Part shown: positions 54,187-61,731 of the stretch, one piece after another
How positions within the stretch are numbered: position 1 is the stretch's first letter
How the letters are laid out: each line of letters opens with the position of its first letter
Assembly (NCBI GenBank): GCA_902470695.1
Contig: CABRHH010000011.1
Coordinates: 1 to 64,000, forward strand
DNA from: an uncultured Collinsella sp.
Lineage (GTDB): Bacteria; Actinomycetota; Coriobacteriia; Coriobacteriales; Coriobacteriaceae
DNA: 64,000 bases
Direction: 5' to 3'
The notes under the pieces: generated by a model
Told to the model about the DNA's origin: nothing
The model's database searches: none
Seen by the model: only the letters and a program-made list of their open reading frames with translations
Made by a program: the position numbers and the translations under genes

Positions 54187-55671
54187 GTGAAGACTATCCA
54201 GATCAATCCGGCCGATAACGTGATCGTGGCGCTTGAGCCCCTTGCCGCCGGCACCGTGGTCTCGGTTCCGGGCGCAGGCGACGTCACGGCGGCCGAGGAC
54301 ATCCCCCAGGGCCATAAGATGGCGGTGCGTGCCATTTCCGCCGGCGAGAACGTCATCAAGTACGGTTTGCCTATCGGCCATGTAACATGCGATGTCGAGG
54401 CCGGCAGCTGGCTGCACACGCACAACGTCAAGACCAACCTCTCCGGCGAGGTCGACTATACGTATCATCCGGCGCACCCGGTCGTCGAGCCCATCGAGCC
54501 CAAGACGTTCCAGGGCTTTCGCCGCGCCGACGGTCGTGCCGCCACGCGCAACGAGCTGTGGATCATCCCCACGGTCGGCTGCGTTAACGAGGTCGCACGC
54601 GCCATGTGCGAGCAAGCGCAGGACCTGGTGGGGGACAGCCTTGAGGGCGTGTACTACTTCCCGCATCCGTTCGGATGCTCGCAGACGGGCGCCGACCATG
54701 CGCAGACCCGCAAGCTGCTCGTGGCGCTTTCTCGCCATGCAAACGCCGCCGGCGTGCTTTTCCTTTCGCTGGGGTGCGAGAACTGCACGCACGCCCAGGT
54801 GCTTGAGGAGCTGGGCGATTACGACCCGCAGCACGTGCGCTTCCTTACCTGCCAGGACGTTGAGGACGAGCTGGTAGAAGGCCATAAGATCCTGACCGAG
54901 CTGGCCGGCTACGCCAAGACGTTCGAGCGCGAGGCCATTCCGGCGAGCGAGTTGGTCATCGGCCTCAAGTGCGGCGGATCGGACGGGCTGTCCGGCATCA
55001 CCGCCAACCCCGTGATCGGCCGCGTTTCCGATATCGCGGTCGCCGGCGGCGGGACCTCCGTGCTTACCGAGGTGCCCGAGATGTTTGGCGCCGAGTCCAT
55101 CCTGCTTGACCGCTGCGAGGACCAGGACGTGTTCGATGCGGCCGCCGGCATGCTCAACGGCTTCAAGGACTACTTCATCAGCCACGGCGAGGTGGTGTAC
55201 GAGAACCCCAGCCCCGGCAACAAGGACGGCGGCATCACCACGCTCGAGGACAAGAGCTGCGGATGCGTGCAGAAGGGCGGATCGGCGCCGATCGTGGACG
55301 TGCTGGGTTACGGCGACACGGTGCGCAAGCCCGGCCTGCAGATGCTCTGCGGCCCCGGCAATGACATGGTCTCCACCACCGCGCTCACCGCAGCGGGCTG
55401 TCACGTGATTCTGTTCTCCACTGGTCGCGGTACGCCGTTTGGCGCCCCGGCGCCCACGCTCAAGGTCTTCACCAACGAGCGCCTGTGCCAACATAAGGCC
55501 AACTGGATGGACTTTAACGCTGGCGTGGTCGCCACGGGCGAGCGCACCATCGATGAGGCCGCCGAGGACCTGTGGGAGCTTGTGCTGGCTACGGCCAGCG
55601 GGCAGCCCACGAGCGCCGAGCGTCGCGGGTGCCATGAGATTTCTATCTGGAAAGACGGCGTCACCCTCTAA
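54187..55671 (+). CDS. uxaA: Altronate dehydratase
   Basis: A 494-aa metal-dependent dehydratase converting D-altronate to 2-keto-3-deoxygluconate. An N-terminal SAF domain (about 1-95, IQINPADNVIVALEPLAAGT) is followed by the UxaA catalytic domain with FPHPFGCSQTGADHAQTRKL, LGCENCTHAQV, LKCGGSDGLSGITANPVIG and DKSCGCVQKGG cysteine motifs. A GTG at 54187 is used because GGAGGAGG lies just upstream. It completes the three-step isomerase pathway. The keto-deoxygluconate kinase and aldolase needed next are not in this window. Confidence 0.94.
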   Translation: MKTIQINPADNVIVALEPLAAGTVVSVPGAGDVTAAEDIPQGHKMAVRAISAGENVIKYGLPIGHVTCDVEAGSWLHTHNVKTNLSGEVDYTYHPAHPVVEPIEPKTFQGFRRADGRAATRNELWIIPTVGCVNEVARAMCEQAQDLVGDSLEGVYYFPHPFGCSQTGADHAQTRKLLVALSRHANAAGVLFLSLGCENCTHAQVLEELGDYDPQHVRFLTCQDVEDELVEGHKILTELAGYAKTFEREAIPASELVIGLKCGGSDGLSGITANPVIGRVSDIAVAGGGTSVLTEVPEMFGAESILLDRCEDQDVFDAAAGMLNGFKDYFISHGEVVYENPSPGNKDGGITTLEDKSCGCVQKGGSAPIVDVLGYGDTVRKPGLQMLCGPGNDMVSTTALTAAGCHVILFSTGRGTPFGAPAPTLKVFTNERLCQHKANWMDFNAGVVATGERTIDEAAEDLWELVLATASGQPTSAERRGCHEISIWKDGVTL

Positions 55672-55698
55672 GCTGTCCCAGGCACCCGACCTTGACGT

Positions 55699-55794
55699 TC
55701 ACTCGTCGGGCATGACCTCAAGGTCTATGCCCTCCTCGTTCTCGGCAATCTCGGGCACCTGGAACACCTTAAACCCGTACTGGGTTTTAGGCAC
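55699..55794 (-). pseudogene. Possible C-terminal gene fragment
   Basis: On the minus strand the codons read VPKTQYGFKVFQVPEIAENE, then EGIDLEVMPDE and a stop at 55699. The composition looks like a genuine acidic protein C-terminus, but there is no start with a ribosome binding site and nothing upstream. It may be a relic. The rest of the gap 55672-55985 holds no other gene. Confidence 0.3.
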
Positions 55795-55985
55795 GGCACC
55801 TCGGGCTCACTCGCCGGTCGCACCTCAGCCCTCCTACAGATTTGTTGGCGTCCGACCTTGCCGTTTACCCGCCCGTTCGGTTTACGAAGTACCTTGGGGC
55901 AAAAAACATGGTGATTACGCCAAGAGGAGGCGTTTCACATAGAAGTCGCCGGATAAGCCGGTGCAAGTCGAAAGGAGTGTGTGTC

Positions 55986-56651
55986 ATGTCGTGTCAGGCA
56001 AACATTGCGAGGCGCTCTCTCATTAAGGCGCTGGGTGCGGGAGGTGCTCTCGTTGCCGCCCAAGCCGTAGCACCTGCCTCTGCAGAGGGCATGCTTCCCG
56101 TGACCGACGAGGAAGCGGCAAACCTCAACATGCGCGACGTATTTGAGGAAGGGCTCACCGAAGCGGTTGAGATTGACGGACTAGCCTATGTGTTCTCGTA
56201 TTACGAGAATGCGAATGGTGATCGCTACGTCGATTATGCCGTGACGGATGGTTCGGATGCCCATACGGTTGTCACCAAGGCAAACAGCGGCCTGGTAGAA
56301 GTTGATGGAAAGGTCGTCGGAAAGGTAGCCCTCTTTAACGACACGTATTCCCGTGCCTGGGTTTCCTTGGGAACGGGCAGCTTTGTTATTGAGTGGTACG
56401 CGGCGATAACTGTGGCCGCGTTTGCTGGCGCAGCAGTGACAGCTCTCGGCGGTGCAATCGGCGCCAGTGCCTTTATTACCAATGTTTCAAGTGGAGTTAT
56501 CAGTTCAATTATTTCAATGAGCGCGAATACCAAGGTAAGCTGGGAGCTTTTCTATGAACGTTACGACCCGTATGTGGAGTATGCATACTCCATGCGCTTC
56601 AAGTGCGCTGGGAAAAATTGGGGTCCATATTGGGTGCCTGCTTCCTTCTAA
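55986..56651 (+). CDS. Secreted protein of unknown function with Tat-like signal
   Basis: A 221-aa protein. The signal (IARRSLIKALGAGGALVAAQ, cleavage near ASA-EG at about 34) has a twin-arginine-like start. The mature part has a beta-rich region (about 60-135) and then a long Gly/Ala-rich hydrophobic stretch (about 136-186, WYAAITVAAFAGAAVTALGG) followed by an aromatic C-terminus. Base composition is less GC-rich than the surroundings. AAAGGAG precedes the ATG. A small membrane protein follows, so a secreted membrane-active peptide with its protector is conceivable, but I recognise no family. Confidence 0.6.
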   Translation: MSCQANIARRSLIKALGAGGALVAAQAVAPASAEGMLPVTDEEAANLNMRDVFEEGLTEAVEIDGLAYVFSYYENANGDRYVDYAVTDGSDAHTVVTKANSGLVEVDGKVVGKVALFNDTYSRAWVSLGTGSFVIEWYAAITVAAFAGAAVTALGGAIGASAFITNVSSGVISSIISMSANTKVSWELFYERYDPYVEYAYSMRFKCAGKNWGPYWVPASF

Positions 56652-56776
56652 GTTGATTGCCCTTGGCTTGGCTGGATATCACGGTCGACGACAGTAATGT
56701 TCGTCAGTCGATAGGGGAGGATGGTTATGAGTGCTGAGATGCTCAAAAAAGGGGCGGGCAGTTCGAGAGGGCGTCG

Positions 56777-56980
56777 ATGTTGGTGTCCAACACCCTCGGT
56801 GTCCTGTTCTGTGCAAACGAGATCCTGTTTTTCCTTGCTCCCGACAAGGTGTTTCTCAGGTATCCCGATGGCAAGGTGGCAATGGTGTTTCATGTCATTG
56901 TCCTACTCTATCTTGTCCTTGGAGCTGTCTCGGTGGCGTATCGCGTGGCGGTGCGTTGCTTGCAGAAACGGGGCCGCTGA
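56777..56980 (+). CDS. Small two-span membrane protein, possibly frameshifted at its 5' end
   Basis: A 67-aa protein with two hydrophobic helices (SNTLGVLFCANEILFFLAP and VAMVFHVIVLLYLVLGAVSV). The best ribosome binding site (GGGGAGGA) precedes an ATG at 56727 whose frame (MSAEMLKKG...) differs from this one. A -1 shift at the AAAAAAGGGG run (56745-56754) would join them as MSAEMLKK-RGGQFERAS-MLVSNTL. So the gene may start at 56727 and carry a homopolymer indel, or use slippage. Function unknown; possible partner of the secreted protein upstream. Confidence 0.5.
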   Translation: MLVSNTLGVLFCANEILFFLAPDKVFLRYPDGKVAMVFHVIVLLYLVLGAVSVAYRVAVRCLQKRGR

Positions 56981-56991
56981 GGCCTGCCGCG

Positions 56992-57022
56992 ACCGTTCAC
57001 GGAGGATTTTGCGCCGTTGGCG
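56992..57022 (+). promoter_or_regulatory. Direct-repeat element upstream of the polygalacturonase gene
   Basis: ACCGTTCACG (56992-57001) and GCCGTTGGCG (57013-57022) are 21 bp apart start to start. The second copy is degenerate, but spacing and distance to operator 1 (25 bp centre to centre) equal those at uxaC. Confidence 0.5.
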
Positions 57023-57033
57023 GCAAACTATCA

Positions 57034-57085
57034 GGTGAACGTTCACCTAGCGACGCAAACCCGCTACACTAGGTAAACGTTCACC
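57034..57085 (+). promoter_or_regulatory. Promoter and paired LacI-type operators of the polygalacturonase gene
   Basis: Operator 1 is GGTGAACGTTCACC (57034-57047) and operator 2 is GGTAAACGTTCACC (57072-57085), centres 38 bp apart. A -35 TTCACC (57042-57047) lies inside operator 1 and a -10 TACACT (57065-57070), at a 17-bp spacer, ends just before operator 2. A bound repressor would cover both promoter elements. Confidence 0.85.
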
Positions 57086-57205
57086 TTTCGGTATGGTGTG
57101 TGCGTCGGGCCCGCTGGGCCCCGGCAGCACCGCGCCTCGGCGGCGAACCGACAAGGACGGCAAATCCGGGCGACAAGCGGCCCGGTCGAAGTGGGGAGCG
57201 TACCT

Positions 57206-58780
57206 ATGCAACTCAGCGTAACGTGGAAATGTGCCCGCGCGGCAGTTGTCGAGCTGGCCGACGGCGGCCTGTTCAAGACGGGCGAGCCGTGGCAGATCTT
57301 CATCAACGACGTCCCGCGCGGCGAGACCGACCGCGTGGTGACCTACATCGACAACCTCGAGCCGCAGACGGTCTACCGCGTGCGCTTCGAGCGCGACGGC
57401 GAGGTGGCCACCACCGTGATCGTCACCGAGGACGAGACCTTCACCCTGGACGTGCGCCAGTTCGGCGCGGCGGGTGACGGCGAGCGCGACGACACCTCCG
57501 CCCTGCAGACGGCCATCATGAGTTGCCCGGCCCGCGGCCGCGTACTCATCCCGGCGGGCACCTACCTCATCTCCACGCTCTTTTTGAAAAGCGACATCTC
57601 GGTCGAGCTTGCCGACGGCGCGGTCCTCAAGGCGCGCTTCGACCGCGAGAACCTGGCCTATCTACCGGCCAACATCGAGGGCGTGCCCGGCACGGGCTAC
57701 GCCGGCAGCGGCATCCTGCCCATGGGCACCTGGGAAGGCGAAAGCTGTCGCATGTTCTGCGGTGCGTTGATGGGCATGGGCGTGAAAAACACCGTGGTCT
57801 ATGGCCGCGGCGTGGTGGACGGCCAGGCGAACTTCGACGAGGACAACTGGTGGTTCGAGCCCAAGCGTATCCGCATCGCCGCCCGCCCGCGCCTGATCTT
57901 CCTGTCCGAGTGCGAGCACATGAGCTTCGCGGGCATCACGGTGCGCAACAGCCCCAGCTGGAACATCCATCCGGTGCTCTCCAGCCACCTTGGCTTCTGG
58001 TGCCTGAACATCGAGGGGCCCAAGGTCTCGCCCAACACCGACGGCCTGAACCCCGAGAGCTGCTGCAGCGTGGTCATCAAGGGCTGCCACTTCTCGGTGG
58101 GCGATGACTGCATCGCGGTGAAGAGCGGCAAGCTCTCCATGCCGCGCGCCCTGCGCCCGCCCTGCCGCGACCTGCTGATCGAGCAGTGCTACATGCACGA
58201 CGGCCACGGCTCGATCGTGCTGGGCAGCGAGATCTCGGGCGGCGTGTGCGGCCTCACCGCGCGCAACTGCCTGTTCGAGCGCACCGATCGCGGCCTGCGC
58301 GTGAAGACCCGCCGCGGCCGCGGCAAGGACTCGGTGGTGGCCGGCGTCTGCTTCGAGAACATCAAGATGGACCAGGTGCTCACGCCGTTCGTGGTCAACT
58401 CGTTCTACTTCTGCGACGTGGACGGCAAAAGCGAGTACGTGCAGTGCCGCGAGCCGCTGCCGATGGACGACCGCACGCCCAAGGTCGCCTCGCTGCTGTT
58501 CAAGGATATCGAGGCGACGAACTGCCATGCCGCCGCGGCGCACATCACCGGTCTGCCGGAGAGCCGTATCGATTCGCTTGAGCTGCACCACGTCCACGTG
58601 AGCTTTGCCGAGGACGCGCAGCCGGCGAAGCCCGCCATGGCGTGCGGCGTCGAGGAGATGTGCCGTGCCGGCTTCATCGCCCAGCACGTGAGCGAGCTCG
58701 TCCTGGACGACGTCCATATCGAGGGCGCTGAGGGCGAGGAGCTCGTGCTCGAGGACGTGCGCCGCGTGGAGCGCATGTAG
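57206..58780 (+). CDS. GH28 polygalacturonase (cytoplasmic, exo type likely)
   Basis: A 524-aa glycoside hydrolase family 28 enzyme that hydrolyses alpha-1,4-galacturonosyl bonds. Residues 1-85 are a fibronectin-like beta domain; the beta-helix follows from about 90 (VRQFGAAGDGERDDTSALQT). Active-site motifs are NTDGLNPES, GDDCIAVKSG, GHGSIVLGSE and RGLRVKTRRGRG. No signal peptide, so it should act inside the cell on imported oligogalacturonides. GGGGAG precedes the ATG at 57206. Its promoter carries the paired operators. Exo-action is inferred from the fibronectin-plus-GH28 layout. Confidence 0.93.
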   Translation: MQLSVTWKCARAAVVELADGGLFKTGEPWQIFINDVPRGETDRVVTYIDNLEPQTVYRVRFERDGEVATTVIVTEDETFTLDVRQFGAAGDGERDDTSALQTAIMSCPARGRVLIPAGTYLISTLFLKSDISVELADGAVLKARFDRENLAYLPANIEGVPGTGYAGSGILPMGTWEGESCRMFCGALMGMGVKNTVVYGRGVVDGQANFDEDNWWFEPKRIRIAARPRLIFLSECEHMSFAGITVRNSPSWNIHPVLSSHLGFWCLNIEGPKVSPNTDGLNPESCCSVVIKGCHFSVGDDCIAVKSGKLSMPRALRPPCRDLLIEQCYMHDGHGSIVLGSEISGGVCGLTARNCLFERTDRGLRVKTRRGRGKDSVVAGVCFENIKMDQVLTPFVVNSFYFCDVDGKSEYVQCREPLPMDDRTPKVASLLFKDIEATNCHAAAAHITGLPESRIDSLELHHVHVSFAEDAQPAKPAMACGVEEMCRAGFIAQHVSELVLDDVHIEGAEGEELVLEDVRRVERM

Positions 58781-58929
58781 CGCGCCTCAGGGGAGCGCAC
58801 ACACGATGCGGGCGGCCCCGCGGTGCTTCGGCGCTGCGCGGCCGCCCGCTGACGCGTACGGGGTGTGCCCGCCCCACGGCCGGGAGATGTAGAATCGCGT
58901 CTTTGGCATGCAGCGTATACACGCCGCCT

Positions 58930-58960
58930 GCCGTTCGCCGATGAAATTCGACCGTTTGCC
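58930..58960 (+). promoter_or_regulatory. Direct-repeat element upstream of the symporter gene
   Basis: GCCGTTCGCC (58930-58939) and ACCGTTTGCC (58951-58960) are 21 bp apart, joined by GATGAAATTCG, close to the uxaC spacer at its 5' end. Confidence 0.55.
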
Positions 58961-58969
58961 GGTTAATCG

Positions 58970-59022
58970 GGTGAACGTTCACCTCACAACGGTGATTTGC
59001 CTATACTAGGTAAACGTTCACC
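58970..59022 (+). promoter_or_regulatory. Promoter and paired LacI-type operators of the symporter operon
   Basis: Operator 1 GGTGAACGTTCACC (58970-58983) and operator 2 GGTAAACGTTCACC (59009-59022), centres 39 bp apart. -35 TTCACC (58978-58983) and -10 TATACT (59002-59007) have an 18-bp spacer. The layout is the same as at the polygalacturonase promoter. The rest of 58781-59081 shows nothing else. Confidence 0.85.
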
Positions 59023-59081
59023 CTCACCACGGGAGGCAACCGCTGCGGGGCCTCAAGCCCTGAAAACAGAGAGGAGCCGAG

Positions 59082-60626
59082 ATGTTCGGCAAGATAGGAA
59101 AGAAACGCAAGATCACCTTCTGGACGCGTTTGGGATTCGGCATGGGCGGCATGCTGAACTCCGGTGCGCTCACCTTCACCCATAGCTACCTGGTTATGTT
59201 CCTCTCCACGCAGGCGGGCCTGTCCTCGGCTGCGGCGGCGCTGGTGGCGTCTGCGGCGGTGTACCTGAACGCGGTGCTCACCCCGGTCATGGGCTTCATC
59301 TCCGACAACATGTACGCCACGCGCATCGGCCGCCGCTTCTGGCTGCTGGTCGCCATGCCCGTCATGATCGTCGAGCCGCTGCTGTTCACGGTGACGTCGT
59401 TCGGGCTGCCGTACTACTTCGTGCTCTACCTGCTCTACAACGTGGCCTACATGTTCGCCAGCGCGAACCTCGGCCCGCTGACGATCGAGATGACCAACGA
59501 CTACGAGGAGCGCACCTACCTCACGGGCATGAAGCACATGTTCGGCAACGTGGCAGGCTTCGTGATGGCCGCGCTCGTGGGCTTCGGCTTCGGCGTGTTC
59601 GGCGAGGAGAACTCCTTCTCCTACTTCATCATCGCCACCATCAACGCCGCCATCATGCTGTTCTCGCTCATCGTGGTGTACTGCTCCACCTGGGAGCGCC
59701 GTCCCGACGAGGTTGCCCAGGAGAAGATCCAGGGCATCGGCGAGGGCATCAAGAAGCTCGTGGTCGACGCGCTGTCGACGTTCCGCAACCGCTCCTTCCG
59801 CCGCGTGCTGTACGCGCACATGTCCATGAAGCTCGCCGCAGCCTGCTGGAGCGCCTGCCTGTCCTTCTTCATCGTGTACTCCCTGGGTATCCCGAAGTCC
59901 TATGAGTCGGTCATGGAGATGCCCGGCAAGGTTGTTGCCATGGTGTGCATCGTGGTGTGGGTTGGCTGGATGGCCAAGAAGGGCTTCCACATTCCGTGGT
60001 ACGCCGCGACCCTCGGCGCCGCCGGCTGCATCGTTGCCTACAACATCTTCGCCGCCGGTAACATCATGGGCTGGTCCTCCCAGGCGATTGCCATGATCGC
60101 CTACCCGATCATCTTCGCCATCTGGAAGTTCTTCTACGTCGGTTTCCAATACCTGCTCGACGTGCCCATGAACTACATCCCCGACATCGACGAGCTCATC
60201 ACGCTGCGTCGCCGCGAGGGCATCTACAGCTCCGCGCAGAAGTTCGTCGAGCAGTTCGTGTCCGCCGCGGCGCAGAGCGCCTGGGCTGTGGCCCTGGCCA
60301 TCTCCGGCTTCATCACCACCACGAGCGACACGGTGGAGTCCGTCAGCCAGCCCCTGTCCGTGCCGATCTCCATCTGCGCCTACATGCTCATCGGCTGCGC
60401 CGGCTTCTTCATCCTGGCGGCCTGGCTCGGCAAGCGCCTGAACATCGACCGCGAGCAGTGCGACATCCTGTGCGCCGAGATCCGCCGCGTGCGCGAAGGT
60501 GGCAAGATGGCCGACGTGAAGCCCGAGGTCAAGGCGCTGTGCGAGGACCTGTCCGGCTTCAAGTACGAGCAGTGCTTCGGCCATAACAACGTTGGCTACA
60601 GCGGCAGTCGCGTAACCCCGCTGTAA
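59082..60626 (+). CDS. GPH-family sugar:cation symporter (uronide/oligogalacturonide transporter)
   Basis: A 514-aa membrane protein of the glycoside-pentoside-hexuronide:cation symporter family with about twelve helices: FWTRLGFGMGGMLNSGALTF at the N-terminus, NAVLTPVMGFISDNMYATRI with the conserved Asp, and a cytosolic loop (EEVAQEKIQGIGEGIKK-type) before helix 7. It probably imports galacturonate or short oligogalacturonides for the intracellular polygalacturonase and UxaC. GAGAGGAG precedes the ATG at 59082. It heads an operon under paired operators, with a terminator-like hairpin after it. Confidence 0.9.
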   Translation: MFGKIGKKRKITFWTRLGFGMGGMLNSGALTFTHSYLVMFLSTQAGLSSAAAALVASAAVYLNAVLTPVMGFISDNMYATRIGRRFWLLVAMPVMIVEPLLFTVTSFGLPYYFVLYLLYNVAYMFASANLGPLTIEMTNDYEERTYLTGMKHMFGNVAGFVMAALVGFGFGVFGEENSFSYFIIATINAAIMLFSLIVVYCSTWERRPDEVAQEKIQGIGEGIKKLVVDALSTFRNRSFRRVLYAHMSMKLAAACWSACLSFFIVYSLGIPKSYESVMEMPGKVVAMVCIVVWVGWMAKKGFHIPWYAATLGAAGCIVAYNIFAAGNIMGWSSQAIAMIAYPIIFAIWKFFYVGFQYLLDVPMNYIPDIDELITLRRREGIYSSAQKFVEQFVSAAAQSAWAVALAISGFITTTSDTVESVSQPLSVPISICAYMLIGCAGFFILAAWLGKRLNIDREQCDILCAEIRRVREGGKMADVKPEVKALCEDLSGFKYEQCFGHNNVGYSGSRVTPL

Positions 60627-60644
60627 GGACGAACGCGTGAGATG

Positions 60645-60692
60645 CAGCGCGCTCGCTCGGCCCCGGCAGGTGGCCGGCGGGCGCGCTGTTTT
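60645..60692 (+). terminator. Terminator-like hairpin after the symporter gene
   Basis: CAGCGCGC pairs with GCGCGCTG and is followed by TTTT; the large loop can form an inner GGCC/GGCC stem. It lies 18 bp after the symporter stop. The downstream esterase gene lacks a visible promoter, so partial read-through is likely. Confidence 0.6.
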
Positions 60693-60885
60693 CGTATGGG
60701 GCGGATGTGCCGGCGGGCGATGGGGCCGTGCCGGGTGCAGCGGCGGATGGATACAAGCGCGCTGTCTGTGCGTAGGTGCGGACGGCACAGGGCACGGAGG
60801 CCGCCAGGCGTTCGGATGCCGCCCAGGGCGCGAATGTGACGGCCGCGCCGGAGCGGTCGGGCGCTGCGCAGATAAGGAGCAGATG

Positions 60886-61731
60886 ATGCGAATCGAAACG
60901 AGACCGGTGGCGTTTGCGGGGACCGCGGCCACCTGGACGGCCTATGCGGTCGAGCCGGTGACGGGGGCCATGCCGGGCCGTCCGCGTCCGGCGGTGGTGA
61001 TTTGCCCGGGCGGCGGCTACGGGCATCTGGCAACGCGCGAGGCTGAGCCGATGGCGCTGGCGTTCGTTGCCCGCGGCTACCAGGCGTTCGTGCTGCGCTA
61101 CAGCGTGGAGCCGGCGCGCTACCCGCAGGCCCTGTGCGAGCTGGCCGCCTGCGTGGCCGAGGTGCGCCGCATGGCGGATACGTGGGGCGTCGACCCGCGC
61201 CGGGTGGCCGTGATGGGCTTCTCGGCGGGCGGGCACCTGGCGGCCACGCTGGGTGCGAGCTGGCATGAGCCCTGGTTGACTGAGCGCACAGGCGCCACGG
61301 CAAACGAGCTGCGCCCGGACGCGCTAGTGCTGGGCTATCCGGTGATCACCTCGGGTGCGTATGCGCATCGTCCCTCCTTCGAGCGGCTGTGCGGCCAGGA
61401 CGACCCGCTCATCGATCACCTGTCGATCGAGCGGCGCGTGGATGGGCGCTTCCCTGCGACCTTCGTGTGGCACACGGCGGCCGACGCCACGGTGTCGGTG
61501 CACAACACGTTGCTGCTTGCCGGCGCCCTGGCCGAGGCGCAGGTGCCGTTTGCTGCGCACGTGTTCCCGTACGGCTCGCACGGCGCCGCCCTGGGCACGT
61601 ACGAGACGGCGCTGGCGGGCCGCGAGGACCATATCCAGCAGCAGGTGCAGGCATGGCCCGATCTGGCTCAGCTGTGGTTGAGCGAGCTGTGGGAGCGCCG
61701 CGATGAGCGCGAGGAGGTCGATGCGCGATGA
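60886..61731 (+). CDS. Alpha/beta hydrolase, acetylesterase-like
   Basis: A 281-aa cytosolic esterase of the BD-FAE/acetyl-xylan-esterase-like hydrolase group. The oxyanion loop is ICPGGGYGHL, the nucleophile is in VMGFSAGGHLA (Ser in GFSAG), the acid in WHTAADATVS and the His in YGSHGAA. Such enzymes deacetylate sugars; in this operon acetylated (oligo)galacturonide is the likely substrate. Two ATGs are adjacent; 60886 has the better spacing from AAGGAG, 60883 is possible. Its stop overlaps the next start (ATGA), so it is coupled to the pectin esterase fusion. Confidence 0.88.
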   Translation: MRIETRPVAFAGTAATWTAYAVEPVTGAMPGRPRPAVVICPGGGYGHLATREAEPMALAFVARGYQAFVLRYSVEPARYPQALCELAACVAEVRRMADTWGVDPRRVAVMGFSAGGHLAATLGASWHEPWLTERTGATANELRPDALVLGYPVITSGAYAHRPSFERLCGQDDPLIDHLSIERRVDGRFPATFVWHTAADATVSVHNTLLLAGALAEAQVPFAAHVFPYGSHGAALGTYETALAGREDHIQQQVQAWPDLAQLWLSELWERRDEREEVDAR

